A stretch of DNA of 64,000 nt from Nymphaea colorata (Eukaryota; Streptophyta; Magnoliopsida; Nymphaeales; Nymphaeaceae): the NCBI RefSeq assembly GCF_008831285.2, contig NW_022204507.1, positions 3,821,017-3,885,016 on the forward strand. The letters are read 5' to 3'. Below the pieces are notes generated by a model. That model worked only from the letters and a program-made list of their open reading frames with translations, searched no databases and was not told the DNA's origin. Shown piece after piece: positions 21,990 through 33,301 of this stretch (position 1 is the stretch's first letter; every line of letters begins with the position of its first letter). The position numbers were made by a program, and so were the translations under genes.

Positions 21990-22996
21990 AAGGAGAAATT
22001 AGAAGATATGACTGAAAAATTGAAGCAATCAATAGCTGAAGTAGAATTACTGAAAAAGCAGTGGGAAAAAGAAATGAAAAAGCAGTGGGAAGAAAAAAGA
22101 GAAAGTTTTCCCCCATAAATAGATGTAGCAAAATAACAAGTCTACAATTTAGTACTCCAGAGGCAAAAGAGGGAACAAGGAAGTATTCAAGAAATATTAA
22201 GATTTCCTGCCAGAAACCCCGGATTACGAAAGAAGGGATTAAAATTCTGCTTAGTCAAATTTCAGCGGAGAAGACATATTGATAACTCTTTTTGTGAATG
22301 TTATAAAGGATTTGGGATCATCCTAGCAACCATTAATCTGAAAAAATGGACAGATATGGAGGTATTTGATATGCAGATTTTATTGTAGAAATTAATGGAA
22401 CAAGGATATGTAAAAAGGATCATCGTAACGGTAGAGAGCAGACTCATATGCTATGGTTCAATTGGCGTCTGACTCATATAATATAACAAATTTTCAAAAA
22501 TAACTGGGTCACAAAAGGATTTGTTAACCTAGACGTTAATACAATTCCTCCAACATATGACTATCCATGTGATGCAAAACATGAAATAATCATTCGGACA
22601 TACTCTTTTGTCGCCCCTCTACAAGCCCCTCTACCTCTTGCTGATATACCAGAAGCAAGTCTAGATGAATGGTATGATGAGCTTACAAGATAGAGAGAAT
22701 TCAAGATGTTCCAACAGTTGAAAAAATAACATCACCCAAACAACCTCATCTCAGAAGATAGAAACACCAGAATATACACCACTGATTTTGAACATGTAAA
22801 TATGGTTTTAACTTTCCAAATCCATATTTGTATTAAGCCAGACTTACAAGAACATTTTGCCCAAATTAATGTAGGATGGCAATTTCATGAATTCGGAGAC
22901 AATGGTAATGATGGTGCTGCAATAGCACTCCATTTTGATCAACACTCAGATAGCAAAGAAGATACTGATCCAGCATGGCAGTAGACATTCTTTGAA
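21990..22996 (+). pseudogene. Viral unit 2 3' ORF: coiled coil and FCEC-containing domain (broken)
   Basis: It starts near 22,008 (MTEKLKQSIAEVELLKKQWE), which predicts a coiled coil. The block with NSFCECYKGF and ATINLKKW lies near 22,278-22,350 and NWRLTH near 22,465, then homology continues to about 22,983. These match NSFCECEQGF, ATLNLRKW and HWRLTY of unit 1 in order and spacing. By eye the two proteins share roughly 40-50% of residues over the best block. Several stops and frame changes occur. The function is unknown; the position corresponds to 3' ORFs of some caulimovirid genera. Confidence 0.55.
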
Positions 22997-23660
22997 TGAA
23001 GTAGGGACAAAGTTGCAGAGTCCTTAACACTACAGCCTAATGTTTGTCAAGATCGGTAAAACTTGGCCCTTGCAAGTTATAGTTAAACTTCCCATGGGTA
23101 TAGTGCTTTCCATGTAAAACTTAAGCATCATCCATTTGAGATGAAACGTGATAAGCTTCTCTTTGGAAAAATCCCCCAAGTTAAAAATAGGATTTGCAGA
23201 TTATCGCTTCAAAATCTACCCTGAAAAAACCCTCTAGAATAAATATGGGTTTTACGTTTGTAAATTTTTGAAAAAAAAATTTACCCTATGATGTATCTCA
23301 CAGGATAAGCAGTAGGTCACATCCTGAGACAAATCATCCCGAGGAGCCTCTAGAAGATTGTTGTAGTTGCCAACCTTCTTTGTGTAATATAAAAGCAGTG
23401 TTGTGTGAAGACAAAGGAAATAAAGATGAAGGAACCTCACACACGTCAAAAAAGTAAAAGTAACAAGACACACGGCTTCTCATTGAGAAAAAGCGAAGGC
23501 GCATACTGTGGCAGTTACTATAGGAATTACTGTAGCACTGTGGCAGATACTATAGCGTACTGTAGCACTTTTTGACTTTTTGGACACGATCGACCGCCAC
23601 CTCATGCAGCACACGATAGCTGTCCACTTTCGAGTTCCTTCGAATGTAACTACTTTTTTT
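22997..23660 (+). promoter_or_regulatory. Viral common region, copy in unit 2
   Basis: This is the homologue of 15,896-16,560 with the same internal landmarks in order: CAAGTTATAG, ACTTAAGCATCATCC, CCTCTAGAAGATTGTTGTAG, a TAATATAAAAGCAG TATA-like box near 23,387, the CGTCAAAAAAGTAAAAGTAA segment and ACTGTAGCAC repeats. The similarity is much higher than in the adjoining ORF. Confidence 0.75.
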
Positions 23661-23927
23661 TGGTAGTGTTTAGCTTATTGAAAAGGAATCCTATTCCTTT
23701 TTCATATTGTAATTTGTTTTGAAGTCTGGTGCCTATTTAAGCACCACCTCAGTGTCTGTACTGATCATCCTCTCACCCATCCACCACTGAGTACTTGCTT
23801 CTAAGTGCTTGAGTCTATCTCCCTTCCTCACTCCCCTTCCTTTTCTTCTTCTCCACTCCTCTACCTCCCATGCTGTTGTAAAAACGAACCGGTGCTTTTG
23901 TGCTTAAACCCGGCCGCCTTTTCTATT
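23661..23927 (+). promoter_or_regulatory. Viral promoter and leader closing unit 2, ending at the primer-site boundary
   Basis: The leader sequence matches 17,640-17,846. The TATA box is altered to TATTTAA (23,734-23,740). The hairpin arm is mutated. Viral collinearity ends at TTTTCTATT (23,927), the last base before TGGTATCAGAGC in the copy at 17,847. The unit therefore spans one genome length from primer site to primer site, about 6.08 kb. Confidence 0.75.
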
Positions 23928-24055
23928 AAGAGAAAGTTTTCCCCAAGAGGAGTGGAGAAGAAGAAAACCCTCTATAGATCTTTCATGTCTAAGGTTTCTA
24001 AAGGCATCCTTTTTCCCTTTGGTTTATAGGAATCTTGCTCTTTATATTCTACATA
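23928..24055. mobile_element. Small shuffled viral fragments at the right edge
   Basis: AAGAGAAAGTTTTCCCC matches the forward viral sequence near 22,094. GAGGAGTGGAGAAGAAG is an inverted piece of the CT-rich leader. About 23,966-24,055 is the inverse of about 20,283-20,375 in the capsid ORF. The block then ends and hAT DNA resumes at 24,056. Confidence 0.7.
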
Positions 24056-24783
24056 AGGGGAATACATTTCACGAAAATACAAAAGAATTTTGCTATAAGA
24101 ATTCTCAAATCTTACATACAGTGCATCAGGATGTAAGTGTAAATGCAGCTCATTCTTTTTGGTAAATAATTGAAGCTTTCAAATAGTTTATTGTGCTATC
24201 ATTCAAATGTTTTTTTATAATTACCCAAATGATTAACTAATGCAATTACAAGATAGGTACATACAAAAACAAGAAATCACATTGAGCAAAAAAAACTTAA
24301 TTCTTTGGTTTTCATCATGTATATATGAAGATGAATACAGAAAGTGTTTCATCTTCTCAAAAGAAAAGTGTTGGCAAAGGTAATGCTATACGTTTGTAAT
24401 TTTTGAAATAAATATAAGAACATTGTCTGTTTTCTTTACTAATTGTTGCATTTTGTTATGTGTTAGTGTTTTTATATGAAGGTAAAACAATAATAGAAGA
24501 TTTGTAATATGGGAGTTTAGATGATGAGGAAGATGAACTTACTCAATATTTGGATGGTTCAAATGACGATGAACTGTCATCCATTAAAGAATATGACAAT
24601 CATGAAGATACAATTGACCAATTGCCTACAAAAGTTATTTGAACTTTGTTAAGTATCACTTGATAACTACACAAATTAATTACTTTCTTTTAATTTTTGT
24701 ACATATACATATTTCAATATGATTATATTATTGTTCAACAATACTTAATATTTACTTATTCTCTTAATTGATATTATTATCTG
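24056..24783 (+). repeat. Second copy of the hAT 3' segment (flank duplication)
   Basis: This matches 10,201-10,921 almost throughout, including AGTGCATCAGGAT, GTTTCATCTTCTCAAAAG, TTTGGATGGTTCAAATGACG and the shared end TTGATATTATTATCTGA. A small number of substitutions and short indels separate the copies. The ~720-bp segment therefore stands on both sides of the viral block. Confidence 0.85.
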
Positions 24784-26526
24784 AATCTTGGTTTTCCTAG
24801 TTTTGGTTATTTGTTTTTCAATGATAGTTCTATGACATTTAATTGTTTAGGATAGGTCATACTATGCACCAATTATGCAAGCACTCTTGGTACTATGTAT
24901 GTTATAACATTGTGTTTGTTTGGATTTAAAAATTATTGTGGTTTGCATATGTTGTATATTGTTCTTTCTTGATATGCTTAGTGTCAGAGTCTTGGATCAA
25001 GAAGACCTGAGGAGAGAGAACATATGGAGAACAATGAAAGAAGTCAGGTAACAAATCACTCCAAACGTTTCTAGCTTTTTTAGAAACAGTGTCATAATTA
25101 AAGACATTTAATCCACTGCACTTTCAATATTTTATTTACGGAAAGAGGATCTTGACCCCTTGTTTTGCAAATTAAAGAGGTCCCCATGCTCATGAAATCT
25201 CGGAAATAGTTTTTGAACTTATGATTAACTGGATACAATAGGCAATATTGTTATGCATATAAAGGGAAAAAAAAGTAGCATTTAGAGTTGATTTCATTTA
25301 ATAAAAATATAGCACATGATTTTTACAACAAGATTCAAATACAAGAAAAATTAAAATTGACAGCTACTAGAATCTTTGATGGTTTGATATCAATTTAAAG
25401 ATTAAAAGCAATTTAAGCTGTCAATGTTTTATTATTTATAATGAAAGTATGCAGTTTGTAAATAACATGCAAATATTTTTATTTGCTGATGTTTATGCAA
25501 TTCATTCTTTTCATAGATTTTTTTTCTGATTTTGTATATTTCTAAATTAAAAATTTTTCAAAATTTTAGTTTAGAAAAGCTATGATTTTTAAATTCATTT
25601 TTGGTTCACATTTAACTTTTCAATCATACGGGTCATGTTACAAGTTTTACGATGTTGTTAGTACAACAAGTCATATTAATGAAAGGAGTGGAACACTTTG
25701 AGGTCGAGAGTCAAGTCTATTTTCCAAGCTGAGGGTCCATTGTTTGTGTTTGGGGTCGATGACACCAAAACAGTGCACTAATTAGCCTCTTCCTGATTTT
25801 TCTTGAAATTAATATGAAAAATGAGAAAATAACTAAAATTTTGAATTCCTTTTCAAGATTGGTCCATGCCAATACGAAACTAAAAATACTATCATAGTTT
25901 TTCTAAGATCATAGAATACAAGAACCTATTTTTATGTCATTTATGATATCACTATAGGCATCTAATATTCCTATCGATTTTCCTTCACCCGTTAACGCAT
26001 TGGGGATTTGCATTATTTTCTTAATACAGAAAAGTTTTACATAAACCAACTAAGGAATTATAAAGAAGTGGAAAAGTCAAAACCAACTTATGGGCACTCT
26101 TTCAAATTTATAAAAGTTTCATAAAGAAATAAAAGAAAGGATCGAAGCTGGTTATATGCAAAAGCCAACAACTTAGTGTAGCTAACCGTCAAAAACATTG
26201 TAAAGCCAACTTCTTATTGGAAGCATTGGGATGGTGATGTCGGTTTTTCCTATCACCATTGGATCTTTGCACTGTTGACTAAACAATCGGTTTGCAAAAA
26301 GTAAATTCTTTGTAGGGGGAGTTTGATTACTCCGGATTGAAATTCACATATCTGATATGTGGATATGACATAACATGCCTTCACCTTGATTTTACAAAAA
26401 GGGACGAAAGGACTAATCAGCCTTAGTTACATTAATAAACGGTTAGATTTAAGATCGGGATGTCAAAATCGGCTTAATCAGTCTATTGGTAAACCTTTTA
26501 CCAACAAATAGATGCAATAAGAGGGT
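24784..26526. other. No recognised gene
   Basis: AT-rich DNA continues from the hAT flank. A short open stretch near 24,985-25,050 (LDQEDLRREHMENNERSQ, then GTAAC) could be a lone exon but matches nothing I know. I see no other features. Confidence 0.4.
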
Positions 26527-26645
26527 AACGCCGCAGGGTGGGTGTCGGAGCAGCCTGGTTAAATTGTAATTGAAAAATATAAAATATATTTTCTGTATAT
26601 ATAAAGAAATTTTTAAAATTAATAAAAAATTTTATCTAATCAAGA
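26527..26645. repeat. GGCCCGGCCC-type dispersed repeat, diverged copy
   Basis: CAGCCTGGTTAAATTGTAAT is followed by an AT-rich stretch in the same order as in the copy at 227-357 (CCCAGTTAAATTTTAATC and AT-rich). The GC-rich tail is mostly lost. Confidence 0.45.
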
Positions 26646-28945
26646 ATGTGGACAAATAGTTTTCATGGAATACTTAGGCATGTTGAATGTTGTCTGATCT
26701 CGCCTTCATTAATCCCATATATATTACAGTACTCTTTAGTCCTTTCATTTCTTATTTGCCATCACAGAGGGTCCGATCATGTACGTATTTTTCATGTGAT
26801 AAAAGTGCAACCAAGTGATTAACACTGTGATTAATGGGATGCAGTCTGGACACGATTAATAGAAATATGTTTAACCAACACGATCTGGATACAGACACAG
26901 TAATTTGCTTTTAAACCTTACCCCTCCCTCTCTCTCAGATCGTCAAGGTATGCTCCCTCTCCCTCTTCTCATTCTTTTCGTGATTTTCTTCTCGTTGATC
27001 CTTTATGTGATTTTTTGAAGGTTCTCACTCTTCTTGTCTCCTGTACAACTTTCTTTTTACAAGAGATCCAACAATGCTCCATCGGAAAATCAAAGTCATC
27101 TTTTGATTAGCCCGGGATGAGTGCAACCTCTGCAATGCCATGATGGGGTACAGTTCTACAAAAAGATTGAATGCTCAATCTGGGATCCGCTGGCTATGAA
27201 AGGTAACATTCTCTTTTATTTTCCACATACACCTCATTTTTCATTTCTTTACAATCTCTGGGGGCCGTTTGATGGCCTGGAAATCTGGAATTGGAAATAT
27301 ATTTCTGAAAATATATTTTCCGAAAAAAAATAAATGGGAAAAATCTTTCTGATTCCCATTTGGATGTGTGTGTGATGACTGAGAAATATATTTCCAAAAA
27401 TATATTTCTGAGTTTGATGATAAAGAAATATATTTTCAGATTTCCAGAAAATTAATTCTTAGTTTGATAATAAGGAAACATTTTTTCAGATTTACAGAAA
27501 TTAGATAAATAACCACACCAAATAGATAATAACCAACAATGGCCAGTCTTTTTAGTACAAGAACAAAAATAACTGCAGTAGAGTTCGAAGAACATATGAA
27601 CGCAACAAGATACTGTAAATGTAAACAATATCAAATGTTTTAATCAACATCTACGCACAATTCATAAATACTCAAACCATACTCATTGGTTATATATGAG
27701 AATTTCACTATAAAGTATACAACATTAGATAAACCACATACATATTCCCATCAGTGATAAAATATTTACATAAGTGTTTAGAAGAGTTTGAACGTTAAAT
27801 ATAAAGCCAAGTGCGTGTGTAGAGTATCCATAGAAGAAAGTACATATGTAGCTTCATGTACTCATCCACCATAACAAAAAGAAGCCCAACAAAATCAAAT
27901 ATGCCCCTTGCACCACCTTTGAACAAGATGTCATACTTTTTTCGGAGCTTCATCTTCGAACAAGACATCATAACAGCTTGATGAACTGAAAATGAAAATA
28001 CATATGTGTCTAATGGCAAGTATAAGGGCATAGCAAGTTCTGAACTAGAAATCAGTAACTAATGACATAGATGACAGAAAATTCCAAAGGTATTAGCACA
28101 AACATAAGATTTAGTTGTTAAATTATGCAATTACTATATGAATAATATTCAAAATAATGGAAGAAAGCAATTGACTTGCTGTTTCAATGTCTACATCAAA
28201 AATAGTAATGCAGTTTCGTCTCCAAGTTGCAATAAAGGTCCACTACATCATTAAAATATGTAAACTAACAACTACTCTGAGTATGCATCAACAGTAATGA
28301 AGGATGTCAAAGAGAGGAGATCCATTTCAGCCATCTGGTTAAAAAGAAACATACATAATCAACGCATTCTAATTCCAAAATAGACAAATGTTTGGCATGG
28401 CATGCAGAAATGCAGTCTGAGATCGTTCTCGGGTTGTCTTCCTTTAAAAGTAATCAATGGTGTTTGCCCATGGGCTACCATCTCTTTGAAACATTTTGAT
28501 TCTAGAAGATACCAGGTATGTGTTTTAGGCTTTTATCAGTCCCTTCAGACAGCAAAAACATAAACTGCATTATGCAGATAAAGATATCATGCATAAGCCC
28601 ATTTCATGATGTTTCATGAAGCCTTATAGCTTTCTTGAATCAAACCAAACTCCCCTGTGGCAACATTCTATGAAGGGGATTTGCTTATCAACTTGCAATA
28701 AAACAAAAAAGTAGGAATAAACTTGTTGATCATGTTTGCAATAAATTAAGGAAAGTTCTCCCACGCAGATGCCTTTCATTGGAACTTGCTGATCATGCCT
28801 TAACTCAGAATCCTCCCAAGACCGTTACATTTCATCTAGCATGAATCCAATCGGGTCAAATCATATCACTGAGTTCAAAAATCTAAACTATTTGATGCAA
28901 ATGTTAAAGACACAAGAAAATGCAGAATGAAGTAAATGTGCACTT
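26646..28945. other. No recognised gene; GGGGGCCGTTTGATGG motif at about 27,258
   Basis: A CT-rich, leader-like stretch occurs at 26,920-27,060. Near 27,258 GGGGGCCGTTTGATGGCC resembles the terminus of common plant MITEs and is followed by repeated AAATATATTTCTGA/TTTTCCG segments to about 27,490. I could not find the matching inverted end. The rest is AT-rich with short, unconvincing frames. Confidence 0.35.
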
Positions 28946-28948
28946 GCC

Positions 28949-29262
28949 TTTATTATGGCCCATACCAGCAACCAACTTAAAAAAGTTAGAAGCGTAGCAG
29001 AAAATCAATTTCATGCTAGTAATCTCGAAGACACCCATTACTAATCTGTGCGTGGAGAGAAAGAGAGACCAGGAGATATCTGTACTTGGGAAGCATGCAC
29101 AACCCATTACTAATATGTTTGCAGAGAGAGAGAGAGATCTGTACTTGGGAAACAGGCACCTAACCTTTATGGTCTATAATAACAGCCAACTTAAAAGAAT
29201 TAGAAGCATAGCAGAAAAGCAAATTCATGCTAATAATCTCGAAGACACCCATTACTAATATG

Positions 29263-29297
<35 letters not shown>

Positions 29298-29312
29298 CAG
29301 AGAGGCCTTCTA
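28949..29312 (+). repeat. ~215-bp direct duplication with GA/TG microsatellites
   Basis: The segment CAACTTAAAA, AGTTAGAAG, CATGCTAGTAATCTCGAAGA and CACCCATTACTAAT at 28,975-29,045 is repeated at 29,188-29,258. The phrase CCATTACTAATATG/CTG occurs three times, each followed by GA-rich runs. (TG)n and (AG)n tracts end the array at about 29,266-29,305. Confidence 0.7.
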
Positions 29313-30130
29313 TTTTTACTAAGAAATGATTATTGTTGTTTGCAAGGTATCACTCATTCCAAATGCTTACGTGAAAGGAAAAAGGGACATAGAAAGCTTT
29401 AGTCTATATTGTGAATAAGATTGGGTTTATCCGAGCATTAGATATTTGAGTTGGGGAACAAATAAAATTTATTAGTTGCACTGAGGATTTGCTCAACGTT
29501 TTTTCTACTCTTTCTCTAAAGTGTGTCATCAAATAAAATTTAATTTTCTTGAGAATTTATTTTATGGACATTGGACAAAAATGATGGAAGTTATAACTAC
29601 CCTATGATGTATGCATGTGAATGTATTATATGCATGTGCATGTATTATTTATAATGACCAGAGTCCCTCATATGTGAAAAGGAAAACCCCCATAAGATGC
29701 CTTGAACAAGGGTTTTTGCTTTGGTCAGGCAATGGGTGTATCTATTTGGTTGTTGGGACATCGTATCAAGACGTAGATGTGGTAAAAATTGTGATCTTGA
29801 TTTCATAATAGAAACAAGAAAGTAACAATCTAATTAGAATTCAAAATGGTTGCATGCTCAACAAGTGCAGGGAGGGATCAAACATTTCAAGAAAGAAGTT
29901 AACCTTTCAACCACAAAGAGGACTGGGCCTATTGTGATATTAGATTGTCCTGACCGATGTGAGTCATGGTAGGATCAAAAGTCGTTATGTGCATGAACAG
30001 GTACTTACTTTATTTTGAAAAAACATTATAGTTATATTTTGCCAAAACAGTATACACCCACTTGCAATGCGATCATGAAATGGTATTGCTCACACATTCG
30101 TTCAAAATGATGACAAAAAAAACAAAGTGT
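29313..30130. other. No recognised gene
   Basis: AT-rich DNA with a small internal repeat of TGCATGTGNATGTATTAT at 29,612-29,650. I see nothing else. Confidence 0.4.
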
Positions 30131-31438
30131 CCGCATCATAAGCTATTAGATAATAAATCAGTTGCCACATGACAACATTGTGTTTGTTTAAACACTGGTG
30201 ACCAAGTATTTGTATTTAACATACCATAACCATAAAGGACAGTTTACCATTATTGCAGCTCAATATTCAATTATTTGCCACAGTTGTACGATTGAAAAAC
30301 GTTTTATAGTAATGTAATAACTCAAATATCAAAACTGAAATCAGGAACCGGCATTTCAGCCAATATGTTTAAGTAGCTTACCTATCCACTGAAAACTCCT
30401 AATTCTTAAAGTCTCAACAAGAATTAATTCTATTTCATAACAAATAAATGTCCAAAACACCCTTTTTTACCCTAAGGAAAACCAAAAGGAGGGTTAGCAA
30501 TTAGACAAATTTTATAAAGTTCATAAAATGCCGAAGAAGACCCACAGATGCCATACGAATTCTTGAAAAAACTTCAATTATGACAAGAACTAAAGAAAAA
30601 TAAACATAGAGAAGGTTCACATTGAGTAAGACGGAGAGCAAGATTGCTGTTCTTGACTCCTTAGGTATTTCCCGGGTCTCTGCCTTCATCTATCTAAAAA
30701 TGTTGCTTTCTTGTCATTTTGGAATTGTCACATTCTTGCCCACTAAGTTATTTGTAAAATGAGATAAGGCACTAAATAATTAGCAAGGTGAGCTGGGAGA
30801 AATTTCAGAGAGAGAGAGAGAGAGAGAGCAGAAAGTTGCAGATATTCACCGCGAGCCCTAAGAAGATTGTGAAACAAAATGGTCAAAGGAACATATCACA
30901 AGATATGACGCTATCAAGGACAAACGGTCCTCTCCTGAACAAACATATTGAACTAGAGATTGAGTGATCAATCCATGGAAGATGGCACAAACAACACACA
31001 AAGCTATAACAAAAGCAGACATCAACGAATTCAAGAGTGTGAATCCATAGGAGAATTTGAAAATTATAATGCATCACACACTAAACGATCTTCCAGCAAC
31101 TTTATCACCGAAACCAACAATCCAACAAGAAATCCCAGAGTTACACACCAAAACAGACGAAGTCGGAATTTTTTTTTTTCATGTCCAAGAAATGAGAACG
31201 AGAAGGAACAAAACAATCTTGAATACATCCAATCCATTGGCATACTGAATGGTCTTCCACAAATCCAGTCACCTGAAGCCCAACGGACCTAGAAATCCCA
31301 AACATTCTTCAACAGAGTTTCTCGAAAAAGATCAAGCAAGAAACAACTACTAGGCTTATCAACTCAATCAGTCGATTGAGAATGAAGGACACCGAAAAAG
31401 AAGAGCAAGAAAGAACTAAATTCATACACATCAAATAC
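30131..31438 (+). repeat. ~1.3-kb dispersed repeat, uninterrupted copy A
   Basis: It aligns with 32,650-33,301 and then 38,459-39,152. Shared landmarks include ATAAATCAGTTGC, GCTCAATATTCAA, CTGAAATC, CCACTGAAAACTC, GGTCAAAGGAACA and the CACACTAAACGAT and CCCAACGGA segments. It has no family features and its open frames are short. It gives the empty-site state for the copia insertion in copy B. Confidence 0.8.
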
Positions 31439-32270
31439 GATCAGTACCTAAGTTTCCATCAATCTCTGGCTCTCAAAATAATTTTAAAAACAAGACCGAC
31501 AAAAAGAATTACTAATCAGCAAGGCCGCCTGTGTCAGCTGGCCTGGGTCTCGGGTACCCCGCAGCGGCTCAGCCCGCTGCCCAGGTCTACGTGTCAGTGC
31601 TCTGATGCTCTCTCTCTCTTTCTTCCTGGCTTCTTGCTTTTGGCAGGAAATTTTTGAGAGAACCTTAATGGTTGGCGGGGTTATTATAGAAAATTTTCAC
31701 GTCGTCCTTGATAACTTGCTGTAATTTTGAAAAGTGCCTTCACATTTTCAATTTCTTAATAGAAACCCTTCTTTTGCCCACCGACTGCTTAACAGGTATT
31801 TGCTTTATTTTAAAAATTTTATAGTTATATTTTGTCAAAACTCTTCTATATCGCAAAAATAGGGCCATTTATTTAGTGAGTAAAATAAGCACTCAAAGTC
31901 TGGAATTTCCAATTTTACAAGATAAAGAAATCACCAACGTCCAATGCAATAGATCAAGATTTATAAGAATAAAAAAATATGTAGCCTTTTCATGTTATAA
32001 ATTAATTTATACAACTAAACACTCAACATTTTATTAAAACATCTCAAACACATCTATGTGGCTGCTTTTTGAAAAAAGCCAAATGAATGAAAACCATGAG
32101 CAGGCCGCTCTTCCACTACTTCCCATACGTTATTCTTATTGGTATACCATCCTTTTTCTCTCTTTGTTTAATTTTGATATAGAAAGGAGGATGCTGAGAT
32201 GAAAGATGAATGCAATCAAATTTTCATATTAAAAGAACTCGAGATTCTCTCTTTTTCCCTCTCTACTTTT
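31439..32270. other. No recognised gene; GC-rich patch at 31,520-31,620
   Basis: The patch GGTCTCGGGTACCCCGCAGC and following GC-rich text stands out from AT-rich surroundings and resembles the composition of the GGCCCGG repeats, but no alignment is clear. The remainder has no coding signal. Confidence 0.35.
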
Positions 32271-32271
32271 T

Positions 32272-32272
<1 letters not shown>

Positions 32273-32347
<75 letters not shown>
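32273..32347. repeat. Compound microsatellite (TA)n(GA)n
   Basis: An uninterrupted TA run of about 46 bases is followed by a GA run of about 28 bases. Confidence 0.95.
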
Positions 32348-32350
<3 letters not shown>

Positions 32351-32359
32351 GTGAAATTG

Positions 32360-32620
32360 GTACGTACTTGACCATTTGATTTTTTCAGGATAAAATTTTG
32401 AGAGAAATTTAAAGAGAGAAAAAGGTGATGTTTTAGTCTTTGGCCGTTAAAAAAAATGGAAAATAGCCTGATATTTTGGAAAAAAATGAAAAAAAGGCTG
32501 ATTTAGAAGGAGAGAAATTGGTTGGCACGTGACCATTTGATTTTTCCAAGAGAAAAGTGAGAGAGAAAGTCAAAGAGAAAAGAAGAGGTGATATTTTAGT
32601 CTTTGGCCGCTGAAAGCACA
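32360..32620 (+). repeat. ~160-bp tandem duplication
   Basis: GACCATTTGATTTTT and GATGTTTTAGTCTTTGGCCG at 32,370-32,448 recur as GACCATTTGATTTTT and GATATTTTAGTCTTTGGCCG at 32,530-32,608, so the period is about 160 bp. Confidence 0.8.
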
Positions 32621-32649
32621 ATCGCTTAAACAGTAAACAACCACTTGTA

Positions 32650-33301
32650 AACAGTCTGCATCATAAGCTACTTGCTAATAAATCAGTTGCACATGAGAAT
32701 ATTATCGGTGGTTAAACACTGATGACTAAGTATTTTACCTTTAATATACCATAAGCATAAAATACAATCTTCCCATGGTTGCAGCTCAATATTCAAGTGT
32801 TTGGCACAGCTGTACAACGGACAAACTTTTTTTTCAAAAAGAAATAACTGAAATATCAAAACTGAAATCGTCTTTCAGGAAACTACACTTGGCAAACACA
32901 TTTAAGTGGCTTACCTTTCCACTGAAAACTCTTAATTCTTCAAGTCGGAACAGGAATTAATTCCATTTCCTAACAAACAAATGGAACTCTCCAGGACATG
33001 CCTTTTTACCCTAGGAAAACCCAACAAGAGGGTATGAAATGCGACCAATTTTCCTGCATTCATAAATATGCCCAGGAAAATCCATAGACGCCACACAAAT
33101 TCTTGTAGAAACTTCATCAATTAAGACATGGACTAAAGAAAAATAAAAATAGATGTGTTACCCAAGAGGGAGACAGAGAGCAAGATTGCTCTTCTTGACT
33201 CCTTATGTAGTTCACAGGATTCTGCTTTCTGATCTTTGAAAATGCTGCATTCTGCCACTCTGACATTGTCAAGTACTTTGGCATAAAGTTAATTGTTAGC
33301 C
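32650..33301 (+). repeat. ~1.3-kb dispersed repeat copy B, left half
   Basis: This is the left part of the second copy, aligned with 30,131-30,780 of copy A, and is cut at 33,301 by the copia element's LTR. The right part resumes at 38,459. Confidence 0.8.

Noticed and set aside
10922-24055. Reading the block as an LTR retrotransposon, with common region plus leader as LTRs next to a tRNA-Met primer site.
   Set aside because: A movement-protein core is present, RNase H is followed by a different ORF and no integrase, and the units end at the primer site without TG...CA ends or short target duplications.
27250-27490. A MITE starting GGGGGCCGTTTGATGG.
   Set aside because: Only one end was found, with no inverted partner or target duplication.
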